NCBI GenBank assembly: GCA_963778895.1
Contig: CAVZVZ010000005.1
Location: 62,001 to 126,000 of the forward strand
Reading direction: 5' to 3'
Source: CAVZVZ01 sp963778895
GTDB lineage: Bacteria; Actinomycetota; Acidimicrobiia; Acidimicrobiales; Acidimicrobilacustridaceae
Length of the DNA: 64,000 nucleotides
The translations under genes and the position numbers were made by a program. Positions 55,078 to 63,697 of this stretch are shown one piece after another. Numbering within the stretch: position 1 is the first letter of the stretch; every line of letters starts with the position of its first letter. The notes beneath the pieces were generated by a model that had not been told where the DNA came from, ran no database searches, and was given only the letters and a program-made list of their open reading frames with translations.

Positions 55078-56013
55078 TCAGGTGGGTTCGATCGTGCGGC
55101 CGAGGCGACCGCGCCATCCGTCGCGCACGGCTCGGACGGACAAGCGCAACAAGCCGTCGTTTCGTCGCGGATGACGAAGTGTGTTGACGACCGCCTTGCC
55201 GACACCGCGGGTCGCCGCGACGCGCAACGCCGAGACCGGTTGACCGTTTCGCCGCAGGATGTCGATCAGGTTCCTCAACGTGTAGTACTGCCGCCACGAT
55301 CGACGCGTCACGGCTACGCGAGCGGGCTCCTGTTGGCGCCCGAGCCGGCCGTGGAACTCGCGGGCCCACCGTACGAGATCGCCCGACACCAAGACCCGGT
55401 AGCCGGCGGCGCGCAGCCGGAGACCGAAATCGAGGTCGTCGAGTCCCCAGAACAACTCACCGCGGAACACCCCGACGTCGCGAACCGCGCCGACCCGCAA
55501 CATCGGGAACTGGTTGCCCCCGATGAAGTCGACGTCGAGTGAACCCACCAGTTCGTCGTCGCTCAGTCGTTGCAGCCGACCCCATCGTCGGTCGAAACGC
55601 GACCCGGTGAGGCCGACGGCGCCCAACGTGTGGTCGCCCTCGTGGTCCCGCGCGAAGTCGACCAAGCGCTCGAGGACGTCGTCGGCGCGAGGTGGATTGT
55701 CGTCGTCGAGCAGCACCACCCAATCTGCGTCGTCGGCGACGGCGAGGGTGGCGCGGAGGCCCTGGGCGATGCCCCCGGCGGCGCCGGAGTTCTCTCGCGA
55801 CGGTACGTACTGCGCGGGTGCGTAGTCGGCGTAGGAACCCACCAACGCCTCACCAGTTGCGTCGGGCGCGTTGTCGACGACGACGAGCCGTTCGAGGTGT
55901 TGCGTCTGCTTCTGGAGCACGCGCAGGTGCTCCTCCAGGTCGTCCGGACGGCGGTAGGTCACGAGCACGCCGAAGAGGCGGCTGGGCTGTTCGTCGGTCG
56001 GTTCGGCCGGCAC
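55078..56013 (-). CDS. GT2-family glycosyltransferase
   Basis: A 311-residue GT-A enzyme: FGVLVTYRRPDDLEEHLRVL, DNAPDATGEALV, the metal motif WVVLLDDDNPPRADDVLERL, and ELFWGLDDLDFGLRLRAAGY. It resembles GlfT2/WbbL-like rhamnosyl or galactofuranosyl transferases. It lies 14 bp upstream of the methyltransferase in the same direction and is divergent from 56091. Confidence 0.88.
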   Translation of the reverse strand: MPAEPTDEQPSRLFGVLVTYRRPDDLEEHLRVLQKQTQHLERLVVVDNAPDATGEALVGSYADYAPAQYVPSRENSGAAGGIAQGLRATLAVADDADWVVLLDDDNPPRADDVLERLVDFARDHEGDHTLGAVGLTGSRFDRRWGRLQRLSDDELVGSLDVDFIGGNQFPMLRVGAVRDVGVFRGELFWGLDDLDFGLRLRAAGYRVLVSGDLVRWAREFHGRLGRQQEPARVAVTRRSWRQYYTLRNLIDILRRNGQPVSALRVAATRGVGKAVVNTLRHPRRNDGLLRLSVRAVRDGWRGRLGRTIEPT

Positions 56014-56090
56014 TCCGTCAGCGTAGGCGGCCTGTCCGTCGGAAGACGCCGGCAGCCTCGGCTTTCGCAGCTGCTACCGTCCCCCGCGTC

Positions 56091-57071
56091 ATGCGGTTCA
56101 AAGACCTGATGCGCCGCGCCTTGGGCCGAGGAAACACACGCAACCGAACCCAGACGTGGTCACGCGTCGAGGACAATCCGCCCGACCCGTCCCGCGTGAA
56201 CGACTTCCGGTTCTACGCCGTGCTCGGCACGTGGATGGAAGGCGACGTCGTCGCCGCCTGCGTCAGGAACGCCCAGATGCAGGGCTGCGAGCGTGTGTTC
56301 CTCGTCGACAACGACAGCCCCGACGACACGGTCGACCGGGCAGTGGCGGCCGGGGCCGAACTGGCCCGTTCGTTCGCCACGGAGCACTACGACGAAGACC
56401 TCCGGATGCAGCTCATGAACGACGTCGTCGAACAGGAGTCACGCGCACAGGACGCCGATCATGTCTGGTGGCTGTGGCTCGACGCCGACGAGTTCGCGCA
56501 CGGCCCCCACGGACTCTTGTTGCGCGACTACCTCGGTCAGTTGGATGCCAAGTTCCGGATCGTGGGCACCCGCTACTTCAACCACTATCCGTCCGGCGTT
56601 CCCCAGTACGTCGCCGATCGCCACCCGATCGACTTCCAGCCGCTCTGCGAAGAGCTCGCCCCTCCGTTCTGCGCCCAGCGTCATCGCAAGCACCCCCTGC
56701 AGCGTTGGGACCGCGACGCCCCTCCCGTCATCTGTGAAGCCGGCTTTCATCGCGCCCACAGCGATGCACCGCTCATCGAACCAGCGCAGGGCGCGTTCTT
56801 GCACCACTTCCCTTTCCGGGACGAGGCGATGAGTCGCGCGCGCCTCGATGTGTTGTGCAACGTCGGTGGTGGCCGGGCGCGCGAAGACGATCCGGCCACC
56901 GCGCACATGCTCCCCCGCTACCGGTCGCTCGAGGCCGTGTACGCCCAACGATGGGCCGAGGTCGAGAACTTCATGCCCGGCAAGGGCCTCGGCGTCTCAC
57001 TCAAACCGTGGACGGAGTTCGTCGCTCCGACCGATCAGGCCATCGCGCGCTGGTACCCCCATGGTGACTGA
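56091..57071 (+). CDS. GT2-like glycosyltransferase (DUF23/GT92-like)
   Basis: A 326-residue protein: FRFYAVLGTWMEGDVVAACV, ERVFLVDNDSPDDTVDRAVA and the acidic motif VWWLWLDADEFAHGPHGLLL, then RYFNHYPSGVPQYVADRHPI. This is the layout of family 2 / DUF23-type transferases that begin with a plea of the form xLGTWMEGD. The donor and acceptor are unknown. The stop overlaps the next gene by 11 bp. Confidence 0.75.
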   Translation: MRFKDLMRRALGRGNTRNRTQTWSRVEDNPPDPSRVNDFRFYAVLGTWMEGDVVAACVRNAQMQGCERVFLVDNDSPDDTVDRAVAAGAELARSFATEHYDEDLRMQLMNDVVEQESRAQDADHVWWLWLDADEFAHGPHGLLLRDYLGQLDAKFRIVGTRYFNHYPSGVPQYVADRHPIDFQPLCEELAPPFCAQRHRKHPLQRWDRDAPPVICEAGFHRAHSDAPLIEPAQGAFLHHFPFRDEAMSRARLDVLCNVGGGRAREDDPATAHMLPRYRSLEAVYAQRWAEVENFMPGKGLGVSLKPWTEFVAPTDQAIARWYPHGD

Positions 57072-57945
57072 GTCGCGCCCGAAGCCCGAGTTGGTGACCG
57101 TGATCATCCCGGTTCGCAACGGCGAGCAGACGTTGCCCGAGGAGTTCGAGGCGCTGACCCAGCAGAGCTACCCGGGCCGATGGGAGGTGGTCGTGGCCGA
57201 CAACGGCTCGACCGACGCCACCCGTGCCGTGTGCGCTGCTTGGGCTGCCCGGCTACCCGACTTCCAGGTGGTCGATGCGTCGGATCGTTCCGGCTCGAGC
57301 CATGCCCGCAACGTGGGAGCGGCCGCCGCCCGAGGCGAGCTGTTGGCGTTCTGCGATGCCGATGACGTCGTCGACCACAACTGGCTGGCGGCACTGGTCG
57401 AGGCGGCCGGCCAACATGATCTGGTGGGAGGCACCCAGGAGGAGAGCCGGCTCAACGACACCGCCCTGCAGAAGACGCGCGGTGCGCGTAACCGCAAGGC
57501 TTTGGTGCGGCCGCTCGGCTTCCTACCCTTCGCGCCGACCAGCAACCTGGCCATATGGGCCGACGTCTATCGCACCGTGGGCGGACTCGACGTCAACTAC
57601 CCACAGGCCCACGACGTGGAGTTCTCCTGGCGGGCGCAAGTCGAGGGATTCGACCTGGGGCGGGCCCCCGACGCCGTGGTCCACTATCGGTACCGCAGCA
57701 CCGTCAAAGGCGTGGCCAAGCAGGCTTACCTCACGGGACTGGATGCCGTTCAGCTCTACCGGGACTATCGCGCCCACGGCGCCCGGCGACCGTCGGGCGG
57801 AGCGACCCTGCGTCGGTGGCTCGCCTCGCTGGCGCGCATCCCGCTGCTGGCGCTCCCCAGCCACCGGATCGCCTCGGTCCGACTGCTCGCCAACAACGCC
57901 GGTCGGCTCGTGGGGTGCGTCCGATTCCGGGTCCTGTTCCTCTGA
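57061..57945 (+). CDS. GT2-family glycosyltransferase
   Basis: A 294-residue GT-A enzyme: LVTVIIPVRNGEQTLPEEFE, VVVADNGSTDATRAVCAAWA, ARGELLAFCDADDVVDHNWL (DxD) and AHDVEFSWRAQVEGFDLGRA. The C-terminal helices are hydrophobic and may contact the membrane. Start at 57061 lies inside the end of the previous gene. It closely resembles the GT2 at 62774-63622. Confidence 0.88.
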   Translation: MVTESRPKPELVTVIIPVRNGEQTLPEEFEALTQQSYPGRWEVVVADNGSTDATRAVCAAWAARLPDFQVVDASDRSGSSHARNVGAAAARGELLAFCDADDVVDHNWLAALVEAAGQHDLVGGTQEESRLNDTALQKTRGARNRKALVRPLGFLPFAPTSNLAIWADVYRTVGGLDVNYPQAHDVEFSWRAQVEGFDLGRAPDAVVHYRYRSTVKGVAKQAYLTGLDAVQLYRDYRAHGARRPSGGATLRRWLASLARIPLLALPSHRIASVRLLANNAGRLVGCVRFRVLFL

Positions 57946-58095
57946 GCAGCGGCGGTCAGCCGTGAGTGACAGACCGCCTACACTCAGCGGGCACTCTCAG
58001 AGCGCCCGGGGTGGCGGCGCGAGGGCGTGTGCTGTCGTTCGGGCCCTCACCACGACAGATCCGCAGACGGAGAAGCCGAAGGGGACGAGACACCC

Positions 58096-58947
58096 GTGAC
58101 AACCGAGGCGGTGATTCCCGCCGAGCCACCAAAAGAGCTGCGTTTCCGCCGGTCGAACAGCATCGCCAACATCGTGCGCGACGTCTGGCAGTCGCGTCCG
58201 CTCATCCGGGCCATGGCTGAACGGGAGATCCGAGCCACCTACAAGCAGGCCGGACTGGGCGTCGCCTGGGCTGTGGTCACCCCGGTCATCCTGATGCTGG
58301 TCTTCACCCTGTTGATCCGGAAGGCCGCCTCGATCGACACCCACGGCGTGCCACCCGCGATCTTCGCCTACATCGCTCTGGTGCCGTGGAACTTCTTCTC
58401 CAGCGGAGTGACGACGGGTGGGTTGAGCATCATCAACCAGATGGCCCTGGTCAACAAGATCCGGTGCGCGCGCGAGGTGTTCCCGTTGTCGAGCGTCGCC
58501 ACGTCGGCGTTCAGCGCCGTGATCGCGGCGTCCATCATCTTGGTCCTGTTCGTCGTGTTGCAGTACATGCCCAGTGCCACCTCGGTCTGGGTTCCGATTC
58601 CGATGCTCGTTCAGCTCGTCTTCACGGTCGCCGTTGCGCTGGCGGCATCGGCCATCACCGTGTACCTGCGCGACCTGCGCCATGCGTTGCCGATCCTCAT
58701 GCAGATCGGCCTGCTCGCCACGCCGATCTTCTACAGCATCGACCAGGTGCCACATGCGTGGCAGATTCCCTACGTCGTGCTGAATCCCATGGCCGCGGTC
58801 ATCACGACCTACCGCGACACGATCCTGTACGGCCAGGGTCCGCCGTGGCGATTGCTCGTCCCCGCCGCCATCTCGAGCGCAGTGTGGTTGTACGGCTCCC
58901 TCCGGTTGTTCCGTCGTCTCGAATTGGGATTCGCCGATGTTGCCTGA
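58096..58947 (+). CDS. wzm: ABC-2 polysaccharide export permease (Wzm/TagG-like)
   Basis: A 283-residue membrane protein with about six spans: LIRAMAEREIRATYKQAGLG (N-terminal amphipathic helix), VVTPVILMLVFTLLIRKAAS, YIALVPWNFFSSGVTTGG and ATPIFYSIDQVPHAWQIPYV. It forms the channel that exports a lipid-linked glycan or teichoic-acid-like polymer. GTG 58096 has a purine-rich GGGGACGAG upstream. It overlaps the ATPase gene by 11 bp. Confidence 0.9.
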   Translation: MTTEAVIPAEPPKELRFRRSNSIANIVRDVWQSRPLIRAMAEREIRATYKQAGLGVAWAVVTPVILMLVFTLLIRKAASIDTHGVPPAIFAYIALVPWNFFSSGVTTGGLSIINQMALVNKIRCAREVFPLSSVATSAFSAVIAASIILVLFVVLQYMPSATSVWVPIPMLVQLVFTVAVALAASAITVYLRDLRHALPILMQIGLLATPIFYSIDQVPHAWQIPYVVLNPMAAVITTYRDTILYGQGPPWRLLVPAAISSAVWLYGSLRLFRRLELGFADVA

Positions 58948-60181
58948 GGGGACGATCCACACCAACCATGTCTGGAAGCGGTTTCGGGCCGATCGCGCCC
59001 GACGGCTCCTGCGCGACCGCATCAGCGAGGTCGGCAAGATGCGCGGCCGCGAGAAGTACCGCTGGGTACTCCGCGACATCGACCTGGAGATCGAGCCGGG
59101 GTCGTCGGTAGGCCTGGTCGGCGCCAACGGCTCGGGCAAGTCGACGCTGCTCAAGATCCTGACGGGCGTCATGTATCCGCACAGCGGGAACATCGAGTTG
59201 AGCGGCCGGGTGGGCGCTCTGCTCGAGGTGCGAGCCGGGCTCCATCCCGACCTGAGCGGCCGCGAGAACGTGCACCTCTACGGCACGCTGCTCGGCCTGA
59301 CGCGCGATGAGATCGATCGCCGCTTCGACGAGATCATCGCGTTCGCCGACCTCGCAGACGCCATCGACCGTCAGGTGAAGTTCTATTCGAGCGGCATGCA
59401 GATGCGACTGGGTTTCAGCGTCGCCGCCTTCCTCGAACCCGACGTGCTCTTGGTGGACGAAGCACTCGCGGTCGGCGATGCGTTCTTCCAGCAACGTTGC
59501 CTCGAACGCATGCGCGACATGCTGGCCATGGGCACGACGCTCGTACTCGTGTCGCACGACTTGGCGGCAGTCGAGTCCGTGTGCAGTCGCGGCGTTTGGC
59601 TGTTGAACGGCGAAGTGGCCGGTGACGGCCCGGTGCGCGACGTGCTGGGTGAGTACCGGGGTTGGATCGAGTCGAACTCTCAGTTCGACTATGCCCACGG
59701 CGGAGCCGTCGACATCGTCGATGCTCGGGTGCGCCCGGTGAACAGCGACATGATCCGCAGCCAGAGTGCGATCAGCGTCCGCTTCCAGCTGAACGCGCCC
59801 GACGAGCTGCGCGGGTCGGTGTGCCTCGGCGTGTCAGAGGGGACGGCGGCACCGATCTTCATCGTGAACGAGAAGATCGATCTCGTTGCCGGGATGAACT
59901 TGCTGGAGTGCCAGCTCCCCCAGATCCCGTTGGCCGGCGGCCGATACTTCGTTTGGCTGGAGCTGACGCTGCCGGATGGCTCGGTGATCGTGCGGTGGCA
60001 TCCGGTGTGTGGCTTCCGGGTGCACGGCGCAGAGCTGCTGGCCGCGCCGGTGGGCGTCATGCGGCTCGCCCCCGTCCAGGTGCAATCCTCCTGGCGTTGT
60101 GAGCCACTCGACGAGGCACCGCCCGTCGACGCCGACGATGACACGGGAGAAACCTTCGATCTCCGGTCGCCAACCGACTGA
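58937..60181 (+). CDS. wzt: ABC exporter ATPase with C-terminal glycan-binding domain (Wzt-like)
   Basis: A 414-residue ATPase: Walker A VGLVGANGSGKSTLLKILTG, signature FYSSGMQMRLGFSVAAFLEP, Walker B DVLLVDEALAVGD and H-loop LVLVSHDLAAVES. The C-terminal 150 residues form a beta-sandwich (SAISVRFQLNAPDELRGSVC) like the Wzt domain that recognises the end-modified glycan. A methyl or sulfate cap made by the neighbouring enzymes would be a natural export signal; this is inference. Its stop shares a base with the next start (TGATG). Confidence 0.92.
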   Translation: MLPEGTIHTNHVWKRFRADRARRLLRDRISEVGKMRGREKYRWVLRDIDLEIEPGSSVGLVGANGSGKSTLLKILTGVMYPHSGNIELSGRVGALLEVRAGLHPDLSGRENVHLYGTLLGLTRDEIDRRFDEIIAFADLADAIDRQVKFYSSGMQMRLGFSVAAFLEPDVLLVDEALAVGDAFFQQRCLERMRDMLAMGTTLVLVSHDLAAVESVCSRGVWLLNGEVAGDGPVRDVLGEYRGWIESNSQFDYAHGGAVDIVDARVRPVNSDMIRSQSAISVRFQLNAPDELRGSVCLGVSEGTAAPIFIVNEKIDLVAGMNLLECQLPQIPLAGGRYFVWLELTLPDGSVIVRWHPVCGFRVHGAELLAAPVGVMRLAPVQVQSSWRCEPLDEAPPVDADDDTGETFDLRSPTD

Positions 60182-61758
60182 TGACCGTCAGTCAGGCCGA
60201 CACCGAGATCACCTCGAAAACGCGGCCCGTATTCGTAGTGGGAATTGCCAGGTCGGGCACCACCATGGTTCGGCTCATGCTCAACCGGCACAGTCAGTTG
60301 GCGATCCCGCCCGAGAGTCATTTCCTCGCGGCGCTCTTCCGCGAGTTCGATCCGAGTTCGATTCTCACACCCGATGCCGCGGCCCGGGCGATCGAGGTCG
60401 TGACCACTTCGGAGCATTGGCAACGAGACTGGCAATCGACCGCCGACCAGTTGCAAACCGCCGTGGGCGAACGCACCGACCTACGGCTCGCCGACTTCAT
60501 TCGGCTCACGTACGAGATCGAGACCGCCCCGACGGGCAAGCCGCGATGGGGTGACAAGACACCGGCGTACCTGTTCCAGATCCCGCGCCTGTTGGAGTGC
60601 TTCCCGAATGCGTCGGTACTCGTCACCGTTCGCGATCCGCGAGACGTCTATCTATCGCTGCGGAAACAGGGCTGGATGGGCGAGACGAAGTTCGAGCAAG
60701 AGCAGTACATCGCTCGATGCGGCCTCAAGGCCAAGGCCTTCGCGGAACGATTCGGCCCTCAGCGCATCCGCGTCATCCGCTACGAAGATCTGGTGGCAGA
60801 CGGCGAAGGCACGCTCCGAGCGGTCTGCGAATGGCTCGACCTACCGTTCGAGCCACAGATGCTGGAGTTCCACCTCGACGCGGATGCCCATGTGCCCTCC
60901 TGGGAGGTCACCTCCGGCATCCACAGCAAGCTCGACCGACCACCGACGTCAACCGACGTCGAACGCTGGCGTGACGAGATCTCACGCCGCGAAGGCGCCG
61001 AGGTCGAAGCCGTGTGTCGAAGCCTCATCGAGTGGCAGAAGTACCCGACCACGATGACCCGTCGATCCGCGACCGCTCTCAAGTCGGCAACCGAGATGAA
61101 GTTCCGGGTCACACGCAAGGCCCGTCAACTGGCGGCGAAGGCACTTCGGCCGACGCGCACCATCCGGTCGGTCCGCAGACGGGCGCGCAAGCGCTGGCGC
61201 GATGGTCCACCGCCCGAACGGCAATGGCTCCGCACCGTCATGAACGCGGACATCGAACAACACCTTCGGCGTCTGCCGACGAAGTCGTTGGACGTTCTCG
61301 AATGCGCGAGCTCGACGTATGCACGGTTGCCTTGGCGTTCTCACACGCGGCTCGTCTATCCCGCCTTCGATCTCTGCGACCCACCGGTCGATCACGCCCG
61401 GTACGACGTGGTGATCTGCGAGCAGGTCCTGGAGCACGTGGTCGATCCGTTGCGGGCCGCCCGCACGCTCCATGCGCTCTGCCGACCGGGCGGCCACCTC
61501 GTGGTGAGTACGCCCTTCCTGGTCCGGGTGCACAAGGCGCCCGGCGACTACTGGCGCTTCACGGACGACGGCCTGCACCTGCTGTTGGAACGCGCCGGCT
61601 TCGACGTGACATCCGTGAAGATGTGGGGAAACCGGTCCGTTGTACGGGCCAGCCTGTGGCGGTGGCCGGCGCAGCGTCCCTGGCGATCACTCGCCAACGT
61701 CGAAGACTCGCCGGTCGTCGTGTGGGCGTTCGCGACGCGAGCCGAAACTCAGGTGTAG
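60181..61758 (+). CDS. Sulfotransferase-methyltransferase fusion protein
   Basis: A 525-residue bifunctional protein. Residues about 15-290 are a PAPS sulfotransferase: FVVGIARSGTTMVRLMLNRH (phosphosulfate loop), WGDKTPAYLFQIPRLLECFP and VLVTVRDPRDVYLSLRKQGW. Residues about 350-520 are a SAM methyltransferase-like domain: YDVVICEQVLEHVVDPLRAA and GGHLVVSTPFLVRVHKAPGD, with motif I degenerate (LDVLECASSTYARL, not GxGxG). A basic linker lies between. It follows wzt directly and may cap the glycan before export. Methyl transfer is uncertain. Confidence 0.85.
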   Translation: MTVSQADTEITSKTRPVFVVGIARSGTTMVRLMLNRHSQLAIPPESHFLAALFREFDPSSILTPDAAARAIEVVTTSEHWQRDWQSTADQLQTAVGERTDLRLADFIRLTYEIETAPTGKPRWGDKTPAYLFQIPRLLECFPNASVLVTVRDPRDVYLSLRKQGWMGETKFEQEQYIARCGLKAKAFAERFGPQRIRVIRYEDLVADGEGTLRAVCEWLDLPFEPQMLEFHLDADAHVPSWEVTSGIHSKLDRPPTSTDVERWRDEISRREGAEVEAVCRSLIEWQKYPTTMTRRSATALKSATEMKFRVTRKARQLAAKALRPTRTIRSVRRRARKRWRDGPPPERQWLRTVMNADIEQHLRRLPTKSLDVLECASSTYARLPWRSHTRLVYPAFDLCDPPVDHARYDVVICEQVLEHVVDPLRAARTLHALCRPGGHLVVSTPFLVRVHKAPGDYWRFTDDGLHLLLERAGFDVTSVKMWGNRSVVRASLWRWPAQRPWRSLANVEDSPVVVWAFATRAETQV

Positions 61759-62777
61759 CCAACCGAGCGCAGCAGCTCGCCCGCCTCGCGTTCGATCAAC
61801 TCGAGATCGGCGTCGTCGAGGGCGCTGCGCCACTCACCGACGGCTCCCTTGCGACGATGACGACCGTCGGAACGATCGCTGTACTTGGTGATGCTCGTCT
61901 CGTCGACGACCGACTCGGCCATCGGCCCGTCGACCTCCAGATCGAGGAACTCGTACAGCCGGACGACCTCGCCCACGGGGTCGGCGTGGAGGTCCTCGTA
62001 GCGCAGCCGGTGCACACGACCGGTCCAGCGGGGCTCGTCGTGCAAGCGCTGACCACGTTCGACCGCTCGGCGCCACAGACGAATCTGGTCCTGACGCCGG
62101 GTCGGCGGCCAGCGCAAGGTCAGGGCTTGCTTCTCCAACGACACACAGACGTCCCGTGCGTCGCGCACGACCTCGACCACGCGGGCCTCGGGGAACGTAT
62201 CGAGGATCTGATCGGCGAAGGCGACGTGCCCAGGAGTCTTCTCGAGCAGGACATCGGCCTCGCCCCGATGAGCGGCGAACCACGTGTCGAACACACGCCG
62301 AACGGCGAGGTTCGCGGCGGCCGTGGTGTCGAGGTCCCGACGACCGACCACCTCGCGCATGATCTCGACCAGTTGGTCGCGGGTGACCCACCAATAGATG
62401 CCCACCCAACGCTGCTCCCGCCAGCTCACGTCATATCGCTGCAGCACCTTCAGCCATCCTTCGGGACGGCGGATGTCACCAGTCCGGACGAGCGGTGCGA
62501 ACAGGCTGTCGTACGCGTGGGACTCCTGAGTCGTGGCGATGCGCGGCGACGCGGCGATGATGTCCTGCACCCACGAGGTACCCGAGCGACCGCATCCGAC
62601 CACGAACACCTTCGGGTACGGGTCGTCGCGCCGAAGTCCCGCGCGGTTCGGACGGAGCAACGCCTGCGCCACCTGGGCGGCGTTGGCCACCTTGCGCTCC
62701 GTGCGCCACACCGCGGGCGCCGGGGGTACGTCGACGCGCCAGTCGACCACTCTTCCAATCGTCGCCGGGCGGCTCAC
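61749..62777 (-). CDS. PAPS-dependent sulfotransferase
   Basis: A 342-residue sulfotransferase: KVFVVGCGRSGTSWVQDIIA (phosphosulfate loop), LLEKTPGHVAFADQILDTFP, VVEVVRDARDVCVSLEKQAL and YEDLHADPVGEVVRLYEFLD. The GTG at 62777 overlaps the stop of the upstream GT2 (GTGA), so the two are coupled; longer in-frame upstream reading is the GT2 in another frame. It converges with the fusion gene, overlapping by 10 bp. Confidence 0.88.
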   Translation of the reverse strand: MSRPATIGRVVDWRVDVPPAPAVWRTERKVANAAQVAQALLRPNRAGLRRDDPYPKVFVVGCGRSGTSWVQDIIAASPRIATTQESHAYDSLFAPLVRTGDIRRPEGWLKVLQRYDVSWREQRWVGIYWWVTRDQLVEIMREVVGRRDLDTTAAANLAVRRVFDTWFAAHRGEADVLLEKTPGHVAFADQILDTFPEARVVEVVRDARDVCVSLEKQALTLRWPPTRRQDQIRLWRRAVERGQRLHDEPRWTGRVHRLRYEDLHADPVGEVVRLYEFLDLEVDGPMAESVVDETSITKYSDRSDGRHRRKGAVGEWRSALDDADLELIEREAGELLRSVGYT

Positions 62778-63622
62778 GGCCACAGCGTACGAGACCGGAT
62801 GCTGCCTTCGAGCCGTCCGATGCGTTGCCCGGCGCGCCACGCCCAGATCGTGCGGGCGTCCACTCGCCTCAAGGTCGGGAGGGTCTTCACGAGCCAATAC
62901 CACGTGGTCAACGCTCGGCGCAGCTCGCGCCGGCGGTCGACCCGACCCCGTCCGAAGCGGCGATACAGCTCGACGTGCGACCAGCCGTAGGTCCGAGCTT
63001 GGCGGAACGTCGCCTTGAACCCCGTCCGCCGCCGGCAGTGGTAGACCGCCGCCTCGGCGAAGTAGGGCTCTACCCCGGCCTCGAGGTGCGCGCGTAGCGC
63101 CATGTCGAAGTCCTCGCCGGTCGTTCGCATCGACTCGTCGTTGCCGCCGAGCTCGAGCCAAAGCGACCGGCTCCATCCGGTCGCGCCGTTCACGACCGGC
63201 AGACCGAAGAGGTGCTCGATCTCCTGGCTCTGGAAATCCGCCCGACCGTCGAGCGCCGCGGGGCCGCTCATCGTCTCGTACACCATGTGCGACGCCACGA
63301 CGCGGTGCTCGCGCAATGCTTCGCCCATCGCCGCGACCCACGCCGGATCAACCCGGTCGTCGTCATCACAGAAGGCGACGGCGCGCCCGCGAGCATTGGC
63401 CACACCGACGTTGCGCGCGTAGCTCAGTCCCGCATGGTCGAGCGCCTGGGTGACACGGATCCGGTCGTCGCGGAGCACGTACGACGCCACGAGCTCGAGC
63501 GTGGCATCCGTCGAGCCGTTGTCGACGACCAGCACTTCCCAGGCGCCATCCCACCGAGAGGTCATCAGGGCGTCGAGTTGTTGCGCGATCGTGGCCGCGC
63601 CGTTGCGCACGGGCAGGATCAC
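62774..63622 (-). CDS. GT2-family glycosyltransferase
   Basis: GT-A enzyme of at least 282 residues: VILPVRNGAATIAQQLDALM, VLVVDNGSTDATLELVASYV, AVAFCDDDDRVDPAWVAAMG (DxD) and TTGEDFDMALRAHLEAGVEP. The frame as written opens at GTG 63622, inside the first beta-strand, so the N-terminus is too short. ATG 63660 in another frame (MSAPESTRPS) is the likely true start if one base is wrong near 63635. It is coupled to the sulfotransferase gene downstream. Confidence 0.85.
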   Translation of the reverse strand: MILPVRNGAATIAQQLDALMTSRWDGAWEVLVVDNGSTDATLELVASYVLRDDRIRVTQALDHAGLSYARNVGVANARGRAVAFCDDDDRVDPAWVAAMGEALREHRVVASHMVYETMSGPAALDGRADFQSQEIEHLFGLPVVNGATGWSRSLWLELGGNDESMRTTGEDFDMALRAHLEAGVEPYFAEAAVYHCRRRTGFKATFRQARTYGWSHVELYRRFGRGRVDRRRELRRALTTWYWLVKTLPTLRRVDARTIWAWRAGQRIGRLEGSIRSRTLWP

Positions 63623-63697
63623 GGTGAGATCGAGGGCCTCGTCGATTCGGGCGCGCTCATCGCCTGGCTGGCGAAGCTTCCGTCATGCCAGATGGCA

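Noticed and set aside
61014..62990. 658-codon plus-strand frame across two sulfotransferase genes
   Set aside because: It crosses a convergent gene junction and has shadow composition; both real genes have sulfotransferase motifs.
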